Part shown: piece after piece, positions 1 through 9,100 of the stretch
How positions within the stretch are numbered: the first letter of the stretch is position 1
Layout: every line of letters starts with the position of its first letter
Assembly: GCF_008974245.1 (NCBI RefSeq)
Contig: NZ_BBZI01000005.1
Location: 530,180-594,179 of the forward strand
Direction of reading: 5' to 3'
Origin: Streptomyces abyssomicinicus
GTDB lineage: Bacteria > Actinomycetota > Actinomycetes > Streptomycetales > Streptomycetaceae
Length of the DNA: 64,000 bases
The notes under the pieces: generated by a model
Seen by the model: only the letters and a program-made list of their open reading frames with translations
What the model was told of the DNA's origin: nothing
The model's database searches: none
Made by a program: the position numbers and the translations under genes

Positions 1-564
1 TTCGTGCTGATCCTGTGCGTGGCGGCCGGACCGGTGGTCTCCGAGATCCCCATGGCGGCCCTGGTGGCGGTGATGGTGATGGTCTCGGTCACCGCCTTCG
101 ACTGGCACTCGGTGGCCCCCAGGACGCTCCGGCGGATGCCGCCGGGGGAGACCATGGTGATGGTGATCACGGTGGTCTGCGTGGTGGTCACCCACAACCT
201 GGCCGTCGGCGTGGTGGTCGGATCGATCACCGCGATGGTGGTCTTCGCGCGGCGGGTCGCGCACCTGGTGGACGTCACCGCGGCCGTCCGGCCGGAGGAC
301 GGCCAGGTGGTCTACCGTGTCGCCGGCGAGCTGTTCTTCGCCTCGTCGAACGAACTGGTCACGCAGTTCGACTACCAGGGCGACCCGGACGACGTCGTCA
401 TCGACCTGTCCGCCGCGCACATCTGGGACGCCTCCTCGGTGGCCGCGCTGGACGCCGTCGAGACCAAGTACGCCAGGCACGGCAAGCGGGTCACGGTGGT
501 CGGTCTCAACGAGCCCAGCGCCCGCATCCACGAACGCCTCGCGGGCAGGCTCCCCTCACCCTGA
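1..564 (+). CDS. SulP-family anion transporter, C-terminal part with STAS domain (5'-truncated)
   Basis: The reading frame is open from the window edge, so only the last ~187 residues are present. The first ~85 residues are hydrophobic and hold the last two or three membrane segments of a SulP-type permease. After the linker VFARRVAHL comes a soluble STAS domain: VVYRVAGELFFASS, then the conserved strand DVVIDLSAAHIWDASSVAALD that packs around the regulatory helix. SulP proteins move sulfate, bicarbonate or related anions across the cytoplasmic membrane and the STAS domain tunes activity. Substrate cannot be told from this tail. A strong hairpin follows the stop. Confidence 0.85.
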   Translation, partial: FVLILCVAAGPVVSEIPMAALVAVMVMVSVTAFDWHSVAPRTLRRMPPGETMVMVITVVCVVVTHNLAVGVVVGSITAMVVFARRVAHLVDVTAAVRPEDGQVVYRVAGELFFASSNELVTQFDYQGDPDDVVIDLSAAHIWDASSVAALDAVETKYARHGKRVTVVGLNEPSARIHERLAGRLPSP

Positions 565-587
565 CCTCCCTCACCCTGACCCACGGC

Positions 588-634
588 CCGAGGGCCCGCA
601 CCCCGCCGGTGAGAACGGGGGAGCGGGCCCTCGG
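588..634. terminator. Bidirectional terminator hairpin between convergent genes
   Basis: A 12-bp perfect inverted repeat (arms 588-599 and 623-634, core CCGAGGGCCCGC) with a 23-nt loop lies between the transporter stop and the stop of the convergent minus-strand gene at 643. Position and symmetry fit a shared terminator. Confidence 0.6.
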
Positions 635-642
635 CCACGTGG

Positions 643-1338
643 TCAGGCCTTGCCGCCGCAGATCACGTCGTAGGGCCTGCCGATCGCGAACATCAGCTCC
701 ATCGGCTCGGTGGTGCCGGCCGGGCACTTGTCCTTCGTCTTCACCAGACCGAGGACCTTGTAGTCGGTCCCGCCCGCGCCGGAGCAGGCGATCTCCTGCG
801 CCTGGTTGTCGACGCAGTCCCCCTCCACCAGCTGTCCGCCGCCCGCACCGGCGTCGCCGGGGTGGTCGTCGGACAGGTTGCGGCCGCAGACCGTCTCGCT
901 GGGAATGCCGCCGGCCGCGTCGCTCCCGCCGTACGAGATCGACACCTCGATGATCAGGTCCGTCCCGGCCGGGCACTGGATGGACTCCGGCATGATGCTG
1001 CCGTCCATGATCTCCAGCGCCTTGAAGGTCGCGCCCGACTCGTCGCAGTCGAACATCGTGTAGCTGTCCGACCCCTTCTCCGGGTCGGGACCGCCGCAGT
1101 CGCCCTTCTCCCAGCTGCGCGACTTCTGGTCGTCCGCCGAGTCCGTCGCGCCGGTCGAGGACGACGACGTGCCGGTGTCGTCGTCCTTGAACAGCTGCGA
1201 GGCGCCGAATCCCAGCGCGATCACCACGCCGAGCGACACCAGGCTGCTCAGGCAGCCCTTCGCACGGCTGGGCGCGGTCGCCGGCTGCTGCGGCGGAACC
1301 GGCGGTGGTGGTGGCTGCGGGTTGTTCTGCCAAGCCAC
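643..1338 (-). CDS. LppU/SCO3897-like membrane-anchored protein
   Basis: A 231-residue protein. The GTG at 1338 is preferred because GGGGAGG sits about 7 nt upstream; the frame stays open further upstream but that part is arginine-rich and non-conserved in look. The N-terminus is proline-rich (QPPPPPVPPQQP), followed by one membrane segment (LVSLGVVIALGFGASQLF), a Ser/Thr/Asp linker and an extracellular domain with eight cysteines that could form disulfides. This layout matches the LppU/SCO3897 family of Streptomyces, which has no established function. Assignment is by overall layout, so moderate. Confidence 0.6.
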   Translation of the reverse strand: MAWQNNPQPPPPPVPPQQPATAPSRAKGCLSSLVSLGVVIALGFGASQLFKDDDTGTSSSSTGATDSADDQKSRSWEKGDCGGPDPEKGSDSYTMFDCDESGATFKALEIMDGSIMPESIQCPAGTDLIIEVSISYGGSDAAGGIPSETVCGRNLSDDHPGDAGAGGGQLVEGDCVDNQAQEIACSGAGGTDYKVLGLVKTKDKCPAGTTEPMELMFAIGRPYDVICGGKA

Positions 1339-1567
1339 GAAATGCCTCCCCTGCACTCTCCTACAACACGGGGGAGGACGGCCCTTCGGTACCGGCGGTT
1401 CCGGGTTCACACCCCCGATCCGGGCAGGTTGTGTGAAGACTCGCGCGGTCCGGTGCGGCCCCCCACGGCGGCGGAGCGACACCCACCGCCGGGGGCGTCC
1501 GGCCGGTCCACGGGCGGACGCGAAAAGGTGGCGCACGGGGGCAGGCCCGCTCGATATCGTCCGGCGC

Positions 1568-1894
1568 ATGGCCCTGCACACGAAGGGGTCCCGCCGCATC
1601 GTCGTCGACGGGACCGAGTGCCGCCGGCGGATCAGGCGGCAGGCCACCTGCGGCCAGGGCTGCTGCGGGCGGTCACCCCTGACGTACGCCGTGGAGGCGG
1701 CCGGAACCGGTCGCGCGGGCGGCACGGTGCTGCTCGTCACGACCGGCCACCCGCGTCCCGACAACGCCTTCCGGGCCGAGGCGGTACCCGTCCTCCCGGC
1801 CGACGTGGCGGCCGCCGTACGCGCGGCGCGAGCCGCGGGGTGGGAGCCCGGCAGGCCGGGCTCCGCCTTCCGCTTCCCCCGGCCCGCCGGCTGA
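1568..1894 (+). CDS. Conserved small hypothetical protein
   Basis: A 108-residue soluble protein starting at ATG 1568. It reads RRIVVDGTECRRRIRR, then a Cys-rich QATCGQGCCG segment, a VEAAGTGRAGGTVLLVTTG strand region, and a C-terminal VLPADVAAAVRAARAAGWEPG helix. The same pattern is recalled from many unannotated Streptomyces proteins, and no function is known. It is divergent from the LppU-like gene (229 nt between starts), so the two may share a control region. The end is 28 bp from the convergent PLP enzyme. Confidence 0.6.
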   Translation: MALHTKGSRRIVVDGTECRRRIRRQATCGQGCCGRSPLTYAVEAAGTGRAGGTVLLVTTGHPRPDNAFRAEAVPVLPADVAAAVRAARAAGWEPGRPGSAFRFPRPAG

Positions 1895-1922
1895 GAAGGC
1901 GCAGGAGGGGCAGGAGGCGGAC

Positions 1923-3146
1923 TCAGCGCAGGATCTGCCCGAGCGCCGCCAGCAGACGGTCGACGTCCTCGTCGTCGTTGTACGGGGCCAGACCCACCCG
2001 CACCCCGCCCTCGTCGCCCAGGCCCAGGTGACGGGACGCCTCCAGGGCGTAGAAGGAACTCGCCGGGGCGTCCACGCGGTGTTCCGCCAGCCGCAGCGAG
2101 ACCTCCGCCGCGGGAACCGGGCCGGCCGTGAACAGCAGGGTGGAGGTGCGCAGCCCGGCACGGGAGTGGAGGGTGACGCCCGGCAGCTTCGCCAGCCCTT
2201 CCTCGATCCGCTCGCGGAGGCGGTCCTCGTGCTCCTCCGCCGCGGCGAAGGAGGCCACCAGCCGCTCCCGGCGGCCCGGACCGGCACCCGCCGGGGCCAG
2301 ATCGGCGAGGAAGTCCACGGCGGCCCGCGTCGCCGCCAGCAACTCGTAAGGCAGCGTGCCCAGTTCGAAGCGCTCGGGGACGGCGTCGCTCGACGGGAGG
2401 AGCTTGTCGGGGTGCAGCGACTCCAGCAGCTCGGCCCGTCCGGTCAGCACCCCGAGGTGCGGGCCGAGGAACTTGTACGGGGAGCAGACCAGGGTGTCCG
2501 CGCCGAGCGCCGGCAGGTCGACGGCGACGTGCGCCGCGTAGTGCACGGCGTCAACGTGCAGCAGCGCTCCGGCCGCGTGCGCCAGCGCGGCGATGGCCGG
2601 CACGTCGGGGCGGGCCCCGTTGAGGTTCGATGCGGCGGTGACCGCGACCAGGCGGGTACGGGGGGACAGCACCGCCTCGATGTGCTCGGGCCGCAGCTCA
2701 CCGGTGGCCGGGTCGAAGTCGGCCCACCGCACGCCGGCGCCCGCGGCCTCGGCGGCCTGTACCCAGGGGCGGATGTTGGAGTCGTGGTCCAGCCGCGTCA
2801 CGACGACCTCGTCCCCGGGCCCCCAGCCCTTGGCGAGGGTGCGCGCGAGGTCGTAGACCAGCTGGGTGGCGCTGCGGCCGAACACCACCGTCGAGGCGGG
2901 GGTGTTGAGGAAGTCGCCCATGGCGCGGCGCGCCCCGGCCACGATGTCGTCGGCGTTGCGCTGCCCCTCGGTGACCCGGCCGCGGTTGGCCAGCGGGCGG
3001 GTGAGGGCCTCGGCCATCGCGGCCACCACCGGCGCGGGGGTCTGCGTCCCGCCGGGCGCGTCGAAGCGGGCCCAGCCGGAGGTGAGCAGAGCCGGGAAGT
3101 GGGCGCGCACGGCGGCGACGTCGAAAGGGGCGGCGTGCGAAGTCAC
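1923..3146 (-). CDS. Cysteine desulfurase-like class V aminotransferase (SufS/CsdA-like subgroup)
   Basis: A 407-residue fold-type I PLP enzyme. GTG 3146 is chosen because AGGAGG lies about 7 nt upstream. Expected class V residues are present: His121 after RLD, Asp199 in HVDAVHY (pyridine nitrogen) and the Schiff-base Lys225 in SPYKFLGPH. FGRSATQLVYDLA near residue 90 binds the phosphate. The family releases sulfur or acts as a generic lyase; the obvious active-site cysteine loop of true SufS is not clear, so the reaction is uncertain. It stands alone, without suf or tRNA-thiolation genes nearby. Confidence 0.8.
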   Translation of the reverse strand: MTSHAAPFDVAAVRAHFPALLTSGWARFDAPGGTQTPAPVVAAMAEALTRPLANRGRVTEGQRNADDIVAGARRAMGDFLNTPASTVVFGRSATQLVYDLARTLAKGWGPGDEVVVTRLDHDSNIRPWVQAAEAAGAGVRWADFDPATGELRPEHIEAVLSPRTRLVAVTAASNLNGARPDVPAIAALAHAAGALLHVDAVHYAAHVAVDLPALGADTLVCSPYKFLGPHLGVLTGRAELLESLHPDKLLPSSDAVPERFELGTLPYELLAATRAAVDFLADLAPAGAGPGRRERLVASFAAAEEHEDRLRERIEEGLAKLPGVTLHSRAGLRTSTLLFTAGPVPAAEVSLRLAEHRVDAPASSFYALEASRHLGLGDEGGVRVGLAPYNDDEDVDRLLAALGQILR

Positions 3147-3365
3147 GCAGAACCTCCTGGGCGGGACGAAAGGCAAGGTCAGGCCATGATCGCAGCCCGT
3201 GGAGGCATCGGGGAAGGGCGGGGTGATGAGTGGTCCGGGCGGTCCGCGGCTCCCCAAAGCCGCCTCGCGCCCGGACCCTCGGCCGGAAGGTCGGAGGCCG
3301 GTGACCCTCCGGTGGTCGTTGTGGTGCCGCCTGCCCCGTCGCCGGGACCGACGGCCCCTGTAGCG

Positions 3366-3393
3366 GGGCCCGGCCGCCCCTGTCGCCGGGCCC
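3366..3393 (-). terminator. Possible terminator downstream of pflA
   Basis: Inverted repeat GGGCCCGG (3366-3373) and CCGGGCCC (3386-3393) with a 12-nt loop, just after the pflA stop on the minus strand. The segment also carries two near-copies of GCCCCTGTNGCNGGGCCCG in tandem, so alternative pairings exist. Confidence 0.35.
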
Positions 3394-3399
3394 GCCGGC

Positions 3400-4173
3400 T
3401 CAGTGGGCGCGCAGCCCTTGCGACCGGAACTGCCCGCGGACCCGCTCCACCAGTCGAGCGTCCGGCGACGGGGTGTCCTTCAGCGGGAACGGCAAACCCA
3501 TCGCCTCGTACTTGGCGGCGCCCAGTTTGTGGAACGGCAGCACATCCACCTGTTCCACGCAGCCCAGTGGGGCGAGGAAGCGGGCGAGGCCGTCGATCGC
3601 CCCGGCGTCGTCCGTCCACCCCGGCACCAGCACGTACCGGATCCGGGTCCGCACGCCCAGCCGGTCCAGCCGCCGGGCGAACTCCAGCGTCGGCGTGAGG
3701 GAACGGCCGGTCAGCTCGCGGTAGCGGGTGGCGTCGAAGGACTTGATGTCCAGCAGCACCAGATCGGTGTCCGCGAGCAGTTCGTCGCCCGCCCGCGCGC
3801 CCAGGAAACCCGAGGTGTCCAGCGCCGTGTGCAGGCCCGCCTCCTTGCAGCGGCGCAGGAGCTCGCCGGTGAAGGCCGGCTGGAGCAGCGCCTCGCCGCC
3901 GCTGACGGTGACCCCGCCGCCGGAGGCGGCGATGAAGCCGCGGTAGCGGTCGATCTCCGCCATCACCTCGCCGACGGTCCGCTCCTGCCCGTCCCGCATC
4001 CGCCAGGTGTCCGGGTTGGCGCAGTACAGGCAGCGCAGCGGGCAGCCGCTGAGGAACAGCACGAAGCGGGTCCCGGGACCGTCCACACCGGTGGACAGGT
4101 CCCACGAGTGGATCCGGCCGGTGGTGGCGGCCCCCGTGGCGGGGGCCTCACGCGGGGCGGTGGCGGTCGTCAT
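3400..4173 (-). CDS. pflA: Pyruvate formate-lyase-activating enzyme (radical SAM)
   Basis: A 257-residue glycyl-radical activating enzyme. The radical-SAM motif CPLRCLYC gives Cys44, Cys48 and Cys51 (CxxxCxxC) for the 4Fe-4S cluster; GGVTVSGGEALLQP is the family SAM-binding GGE segment. It has no extra ferredoxin insert, so it belongs to the short PFL-AE type. It should cleave S-adenosylmethionine and place the radical on the PflB glycine. The ATG (4171-4173) lies one base after the pflB stop (4175-4177), so the two are very likely translationally coupled. The first ~20 residues are Ala/Thr-rich and not conserved. Confidence 0.92.
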   Translation of the reverse strand: MTTATAPREAPATGAATTGRIHSWDLSTGVDGPGTRFVLFLSGCPLRCLYCANPDTWRMRDGQERTVGEVMAEIDRYRGFIAASGGGVTVSGGEALLQPAFTGELLRRCKEAGLHTALDTSGFLGARAGDELLADTDLVLLDIKSFDATRYRELTGRSLTPTLEFARRLDRLGVRTRIRYVLVPGWTDDAGAIDGLARFLAPLGCVEQVDVLPFHKLGAAKYEAMGLPFPLKDTPSPDARLVERVRGQFRSQGLRAH

Positions 4174-4174
4174 C

Positions 4175-6493
4175 TCACACGCTTCCGTGGAAGGTGCGGC
4201 CGATCACGTCGAGCTGCTGCTCGCGGGTGAGCCGCACGAAGTTGACGGCGTAGCCGGAGACCCGGACGGTCAGTTCCGGATGACGCTCCGGGTGCTCCAT
4301 CGCGTCCTCCAGCGTGGCCTTGTCCAGTACGTTGACGTTCATGTGGAACCCGCCGCCGCCGGTGTAGCCGTCCAGGATGCCCACCAGGTTCCCGGGGCGC
4401 TCCTCGGGCCAGTGACCGAGCCCCTCCGGGGTCACGGTGGTGGTCAGCGAGACGCCGTCGCGTGCCTGCTCGTAGGGCAGCTTGGCCACCGAGAGCGCGG
4501 AGGCGACCACCCCGTGCCGGTCCCGCCCGTTCATCGGGTTGGCGCCGGGGGCGAACGGCTCGCCGGCGCGGCGGCCGTCGGGGGTGTTGCCGGTGTGCTT
4601 GCCGTAGACCACGTTCGAGGTGATCGTCAGCACCGACTGGGTGTGCTCGGCGTCCCGGTACGCCGGGTGGGTGCGCACCTTGGCCATGAACGACTCGACC
4701 AGTTCCCCGGCGATGGCGTCGGCACGGTCGTCGTTGTTGCCGTACGCCGGGTACTCGCCGTCGCCCTCCAGCACGTAGTCGACGGCCAGCCCGGTCTCGT
4801 CGCGCACCACCCGCACCCGGCCGTGCTTCACGGCGGAGAGGCTGTCGGCGGCGACCGACAGGCCGGCGATGCCGCAGGCCATGAACCGGTGCACCGGGTG
4901 GTCGTGCAGGGCCATCTCCAGGCGCTCGTAGGCGTACTTGTCGTGCATGTAGTGGATGACGTTCAGCGCGTCGACGTACGTCCCGGCCAGCCAGTCCAGC
5001 ATCCGGTCGTAGGCCGCGGAGAGTTCGGCGTGGTCCAGGTACTCGCCGGTCAGCGGTTCGGCCGCGGGGGCCACCTGCTCGCCGGTCATCTCGTCCCGGC
5101 CGCCGTTGATGGCGTACAGCAGGGCCTTGGCGAGGTTGACCCGGGCGCCGAAGAACTGCATCTGCTCGCCGACCCGCATGGCCGACACGCAGCAGGCGAT
5201 GGCCGTGTCGTCGCCGGTGTGGGCGCGCAGGAGCTCGTCGGACTCGTACTGGACCGCGCTGGTGTCGATGGACACCCGGGCGCAGAAGTCCTTGAAACCG
5301 GCGGGCAGCGCCGCCGACCACAGCACGGTCATGTTGGGCTCGGGCGCCGGGCCCAGGTTGTACAGCGTCTGCAGGAAGCGGAACGAGGTGCGGGTGACCA
5401 GCGGCCGGCCGTCCTCGCCGATGCCGCCGATCGACTCGGTCACCCAGGTCGGGTCGCCGGAGAACAGGGCGTCGTACTCGGGCGTGCGCAGAAAACGGAC
5501 CATCCGGAGCTTGATCACGAAGTCGTCGATCAGCTCCTGGGCCCGGGACTCGTCGAGGGTCCCCTCGGCGAGGTCGCGCTCCAGGTACACGTCGAGGAAG
5601 GTCGAGGTGCGGCCCAGCGACATGGCCGCGCCGTTCTGCTCCTTCACGGCCGCCAGATAGCCCATGTACAGCCACTGCACGGCCTCGTGCGCGGTGGCGG
5701 CGGGGCGGGAGACGTCGACGCCGTAGGTGGCGGCCATCGCGGTCAGCTCGGCCAGCGCCCGGGTCTGCTCGGCCAGCTCCTCGCGGTCGCGGATCACGTG
5801 CTCGGTGGAGGGCCGCGCGTCCAGCAGGGCCCGCTCGGCCTTCTTCCGCTCGATCAGGAGGTCCGTGCCGTAGAGCGCGACGCGGCGGTAGTCGCCGATG
5901 ATCCGGCCCCGGCCGTAGGCGTCCGGCAGGCCGGTGATGACGTGGGCGCGCCGGGCCGCCCGCATGTCCGGGGTGTACGCGTCGAAGACGCCGTCGTTGT
6001 GGGTCTTGCGGTACGTGCCGAAGATCTCGGAGACCTTCGCGTCCGGCTCGTAGCCGTACGCCCGCAGCCCGTTCTCCACCATCCGCAGGCCGCCGTTCGG
6101 CATGATCGCCCGCTTCAGCGGCGCGTCCGTCTGCAGGCCCACGACGAGTTCGCGGGCGCGGTCGAGGTAGCCGGGGGCGTGCGAGGTGATCGTGGAGGGC
6201 GTGGCGGCGTCCACGTCGAGGACCCCGCGGCGGCGCTCCTCGGCCAGCAGGCCGTTCAGCCGCTCCATGACGGCGCGGGTCCGCCCGGTGGGGCCGGCGA
6301 GGAACGAGGCGTCGCCCGTGTAGGGCGTGTAGTTGGCCTGGATGAAGCCCCGTACGTCCACCCGGTCCCGCCACCGGGTCCCCTCGAAGCCACGCCAGGC
6401 GTCACCGCCGCTCGTGCGCCCGCCGCCGGGGGGTGCGTCGGTGCGGGCGTCGGTGGTGGTCGGGGTCGAGGGCGCTGCCGTGGTCGTGGTCAT
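4175..6493 (-). CDS. pflB: Formate C-acetyltransferase (pyruvate formate-lyase)
   Basis: A 772-residue glycyl-radical enzyme that converts pyruvate and CoA to acetyl-CoA and formate. The tandem active-site cysteines are at 434-435 in IACCVSAM. The C-terminal radical motif RVSGYAV carries Gly747, 26 residues from the end, as expected. The body has the usual PFL landmarks ([44 protein letters not shown]). The N-terminus has an extra ~30-residue Thr/Pro/Gly-rich tail. ATG 6493 has GGGAG about 7 nt upstream. It is first in the operon with pflA. Such an enzyme is oxygen-sensitive and uncommon in a strict aerobe such as Streptomyces, so it may serve microaerobic survival. Confidence 0.95.
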   Translation of the reverse strand: MTTTTAAPSTPTTTDARTDAPPGGGRTSGGDAWRGFEGTRWRDRVDVRGFIQANYTPYTGDASFLAGPTGRTRAVMERLNGLLAEERRRGVLDVDAATPSTITSHAPGYLDRARELVVGLQTDAPLKRAIMPNGGLRMVENGLRAYGYEPDAKVSEIFGTYRKTHNDGVFDAYTPDMRAARRAHVITGLPDAYGRGRIIGDYRRVALYGTDLLIERKKAERALLDARPSTEHVIRDREELAEQTRALAELTAMAATYGVDVSRPAATAHEAVQWLYMGYLAAVKEQNGAAMSLGRTSTFLDVYLERDLAEGTLDESRAQELIDDFVIKLRMVRFLRTPEYDALFSGDPTWVTESIGGIGEDGRPLVTRTSFRFLQTLYNLGPAPEPNMTVLWSAALPAGFKDFCARVSIDTSAVQYESDELLRAHTGDDTAIACCVSAMRVGEQMQFFGARVNLAKALLYAINGGRDEMTGEQVAPAAEPLTGEYLDHAELSAAYDRMLDWLAGTYVDALNVIHYMHDKYAYERLEMALHDHPVHRFMACGIAGLSVAADSLSAVKHGRVRVVRDETGLAVDYVLEGDGEYPAYGNNDDRADAIAGELVESFMAKVRTHPAYRDAEHTQSVLTITSNVVYGKHTGNTPDGRRAGEPFAPGANPMNGRDRHGVVASALSVAKLPYEQARDGVSLTTTVTPEGLGHWPEERPGNLVGILDGYTGGGGFHMNVNVLDKATLEDAMEHPERHPELTVRVSGYAVNFVRLTREQQLDVIGRTFHGSV

Positions 6494-6530
6494 CAGTGGT
6501 CTCCCTTCGCATCTATCACAACATTTGGTG

Positions 6531-6552
6531 CGAACCGGAACATTCCCGTTCG
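6531..6552. promoter_or_regulatory. 22-bp operator-like palindrome upstream of pflB
   Basis: The arms are CGAAC-N-GG-AA and TT-CC-N-GTTCG around a two-base centre; 9 of 11 base pairs are symmetric. It lies 38 nt upstream of the pflB start, in the most AT-rich part of the pflB/thioesterase intergenic region, where the pflB promoter should be (a GATAGAT -10-like stretch follows on the minus strand). It does not match the Rex consensus (TGTGAA-N4-TTCACA), and its spacing is too long for the actinobacterial LexA box (CGAAC-N4-GTTCG). The regulator is unknown. Confidence 0.6.
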
Positions 6553-6716
6553 TGTGACGGAAGCCGCAGGAGTTCCGCAGGCTCCCCGAACGCGCAGGCC
6601 GGAGCCGGTGCCTCGCCGCCGGAACGGGAGGGCCGGTACCCGGGAGTCCGGGGAGGCGGTGCGATGATCAGGGCCGGGGGAGTGCAGTCGGACGGGTCGA
6701 ACGGAAGGTACAGGCA

Positions 6717-7478
6717 GTGACCGAGCGCCCGAGGCGGACGGCCTGGATACGACGGTTCCACACCGCTGCGCAGGACGCGCCGCACGTGGTGCTCTTCCCG
6801 CACGGAGGCGCGGGGGCCACCTCCTTCCACCCGCTGTCCCGCGCGCTGAAGCCGCAGGTCCAGGCGCTGGTCGTCCAGTACCCGGGGCGGCAGGACCGGA
6901 TCGCCGAGCCCTGCGTCGCGGACGTCGGGGAGCTGGCCGACCGCGTCGCCGAGGAGCTGGAACCCTGGTCCGGCCTCCCCCTGGTGCTGTTCGGCCACAG
7001 CCTCGGCTCGGCCGTCGCCTTCGAGACCGCCGTGCGGCTGGAGCGGCGCGGGACGACCGTGCGCGCCCTGTTCGCCTCGGCCCGGCGCGCCCCGTCCCTC
7101 GCCCTGGAGGGCGCCCCGCCGTCGCTGGACACCGACGCGGAACTGCTCGGCATCCTGAAGCAGCTCGGCGGCGACTCCGCCACGCCGATCCCGGACGACC
7201 CCGCCTTCCTCGAGCTGGTCCTGCCGGCCGTCCGCAACGACTTCCACGCCAGCAACCACTACCGTGCCCCCGCCGGCCTGCGCCTCACCTGCCCGGTGAC
7301 CGGCCTCGCGGGCGAGGAGGACCCGGCGGTGGCGGTGTCCGAGGTGGAGGCGTGGGCCGGCCACACCACGGGCCCCTTCCGGCTGCTCACCTTCCCCGGC
7401 GGCCACTTCTACCTGGACGACCGGCTCGAGCGGATCCGTGAGGAGATCACGCTGGCCGCGGGGCGCGCCGCCTGCTGA
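6717..7478 (+). CDS. Type II (editing) thioesterase
   Basis: A 253-residue alpha/beta hydrolase of the type II thioesterase family, which strips wrong or stalled acyl groups from NRPS/PKS carrier proteins. Family marks: FPHGGAGATSFHPLS near the N-terminus, YPGRQDR, nucleophile Ser95 in GHSLGS, the acid region in GLAGEEDPAV and the catalytic His in FPGGHFYL. GTG 6717 follows GGAAGG. It is divergent from pflB and about 40 kb from the NRPS in this window, so it may belong to another pathway or act in trans. Confidence 0.85.
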   Translation: MTERPRRTAWIRRFHTAAQDAPHVVLFPHGGAGATSFHPLSRALKPQVQALVVQYPGRQDRIAEPCVADVGELADRVAEELEPWSGLPLVLFGHSLGSAVAFETAVRLERRGTTVRALFASARRAPSLALEGAPPSLDTDAELLGILKQLGGDSATPIPDDPAFLELVLPAVRNDFHASNHYRAPAGLRLTCPVTGLAGEEDPAVAVSEVEAWAGHTTGPFRLLTFPGGHFYLDDRLERIREEITLAAGRAAC

Positions 7479-7806
7479 GCGGGACCGCCGGCTGAGCGGA
7501 ACCGTCCGGCCCCGCGAGGCGGCGCGGGCCGCCGTGCGGCCGTCCGGCGGAATGCGCCGTGCCGTGCGGGTGTCCCGGCGGGTCGCCCTGACCGTCCGGC
7601 CGATGCGGCGTCTAGCTTCTCAGCAGTCGATCAGCTTTTCCGTCCGGTGCCGACCCGTGAGGAGAGCGCGATCCGACCGCAGCGCACGGCTCACCCGGAC
7701 GCCGGTCCTGCGGGCGGCGGGCCCGACCGCGGCGGCTTCGGCACTCCCCGGGTGGGCCGTCCCGCGGACGGCCGGTGGCCGGACCTGATCAGGAAGGCGG
7801 GAAACG
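7479..7806. other. 328-nt intergenic stretch, no gene found
   Basis: Between the thioesterase and the oxygenase, both on the plus strand. No reading frame here has a convincing start and codon pattern. A GGAAGG ribosome site for the next gene is at its right end. A TAGCTT hexamer near 7613 could be a -10 element but has no clear -35 partner. No other structure was seen. Confidence 0.4.
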
Positions 7807-8508
7807 ATGACGGTGCAGGACCCGGCGGCGGCGACGGCGACGTCGCGGCCGGCCCGGCGACGGACCACGGTGTCCATGGACGCGGTCTGGCGGCTCGCCC
7901 CCGTGGTCTGCCGGCTCACCGGCTTCCTGGGGGAGCAGGCATCGGCCGCTCTGCTGCGAAGAGCCGTCGCCGCGGCCGGCGCCCTGGAACCGTCCACGGT
8001 CGACGGCCGCCAGGTCGTTCCCCACGTACGACGCTCCCGGTCCGGCTGGTTCGCCGCCCCCGAACTCCTCGACGCCATCGGCGACGTGCTGCCGGCGGTG
8101 GAGCAGACGCTCGGCGTCCCCTGCCGCGACACCGTGCCCTCGTACGCCCTGAACGTGCACAACGACGGTGACTTCTACCGGGCGCACCAGGACACCGACG
8201 GCGTCGAGTGCGCCGACCGCCTGCTGACGTTCGTCTACTACCTCCACGGCACGCCCCGGCCCTTCCAGGGCGGCGAACTGCGCGTGTTCGACGGCGCGGA
8301 GCCGCTCGACAGGAGGAGGACGAGACGGTGGGAGGACCGCACGTGGCGGGACTGGGAGCCCCTGCACGACAGCATCGTCTTCTTCCGGCCCACCCACTGG
8401 CACGAGGTGCGCAAGGTGAGCTGCCCGAGCGGGCGGCCGGAGGACAGCCGTTTCGCGGTCAACGGCTGGCTGTGCCGCCGCCCCGACCAGGCCTCCGCCG
8501 CGGGGTGA
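7807..8508 (+). CDS. 2-oxoglutarate/Fe(II)-dependent oxygenase, prolyl-4-hydroxylase-like
   Basis: A 233-residue protein with a double-stranded beta-helix fold signature. The iron ligands are His127 and Asp129 in AHQDTD and His199 in HWHEV; the 2-oxoglutarate-binding Arg is in DSRFAVNGW. FVYYLHGTPRPFQGGELRVFD is the typical core strand of the P4Hc group. Such enzymes hydroxylate a protein or small molecule using O2; the substrate here is unknown. ATG 7807 follows GGAAGG. A terminator-like hairpin follows. Confidence 0.85.
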   Translation: MTVQDPAAATATSRPARRRTTVSMDAVWRLAPVVCRLTGFLGEQASAALLRRAVAAAGALEPSTVDGRQVVPHVRRSRSGWFAAPELLDAIGDVLPAVEQTLGVPCRDTVPSYALNVHNDGDFYRAHQDTDGVECADRLLTFVYYLHGTPRPFQGGELRVFDGAEPLDRRRTRRWEDRTWRDWEPLHDSIVFFRPTHWHEVRKVSCPSGRPEDSRFAVNGWLCRRPDQASAAG

Positions 8509-8516
8509 GGGGCGGC

Positions 8517-8540
8517 GGGGCCGTGGAACGTCACGGCCCT
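8517..8540. terminator. Terminator hairpin between convergent genes
   Basis: GGGCCGTG (8518-8525) pairs with CACGGCCC (8532-8539) around a 6-nt loop, extended by a G-T pair. It lies just after the oxygenase stop and before the stop of the convergent membrane gene. Confidence 0.6.
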
Positions 8541-8552
8541 CCCGGGCCGCGC

Positions 8553-9050
8553 CTACGCGGGGTCGTCCGTCCCGTGGGCCCGGCCGCCGGACAGCGGAAC
8601 ACCGCGGCGCCGGCCCAGCACGCGGAACCAGACCGTCCCCACCACCAGCGCGACCAGCCCGGCCGGTGCGAGCCAGGCGTCCAGCAGGTCGCCCAGGTAC
8701 GCGTCGTCGAGCGCGGCGCCGACGGCGAACGCCAGGACGCCCAGGTAGAGCACCAGCCCGGGGGCCCAGCCCTTCGGGTGCAGCGAGAGCCCGCCCATCA
8801 CGCAGCCGAGGAGCAGCGGCACCAGGATGCCGAGGCCCCCGGCGATCACCGCGCCGGCGATCATCAGGCCCCACGCCCACATCCAGAGCGGATCGTCGTC
8901 CGGTACCCGCCCGTCCAGCGACGCGCCCACGCCCAGGGCGATCAGGACCAGCAGGGCGCCCACGCCGAAGCCGATCAGGATCATGCGGGTGAGCCGCTTC
9001 TCCCAGCGGTCGATGAAGGAGAAGCTGTAGCGGTACGGGGATCCGGCCAT
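8553..9050 (-). CDS. Small integral membrane protein of unknown function
   Basis: A 165-residue protein if started at ATG 9050 (MAGSPYRYSF); a longer frame exists upstream but lacks support. About five hydrophobic segments are visible: MILIGFGVGALLVLIALGVG, WAWGLMIAGAVIAGGLGILV, LLLGCVMGG, APGLVLYLGVLAFAVGAAL and LAPAGLVALVVGTVWFRVL. No catalytic motif is seen. The N-terminal FSFIDRWEKRLTR is a short cytoplasmic helix. A terminator-like hairpin separates it from the EF-hand gene upstream, so it is probably transcribed alone. Confidence 0.55.
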   Translation of the reverse strand: MAGSPYRYSFSFIDRWEKRLTRMILIGFGVGALLVLIALGVGASLDGRVPDDDPLWMWAWGLMIAGAVIAGGLGILVPLLLGCVMGGLSLHPKGWAPGLVLYLGVLAFAVGAALDDAYLGDLLDAWLAPAGLVALVVGTVWFRVLGRRRGVPLSGGRAHGTDDPA

Positions 9051-9100
9051 GCGCAGACCGTAGCGCCATCCCGGCCGGGGGTACACAGGGGAAGACCGTC

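Noticed and set aside
6531..6552. LexA or Rex binding site
   Set aside because: The outer CGAAC/GTTCG arms are 12 bp apart instead of 4 for LexA, and the TGTGAA-N4-TTCACA Rex pattern is absent.
6717..7478. Assigning the type II thioesterase to the NRPS in this window
   Set aside because: It is about 40 kb away, beyond unrelated pfl, EF-Tu and type VII genes; a trans role is possible but unsupported.
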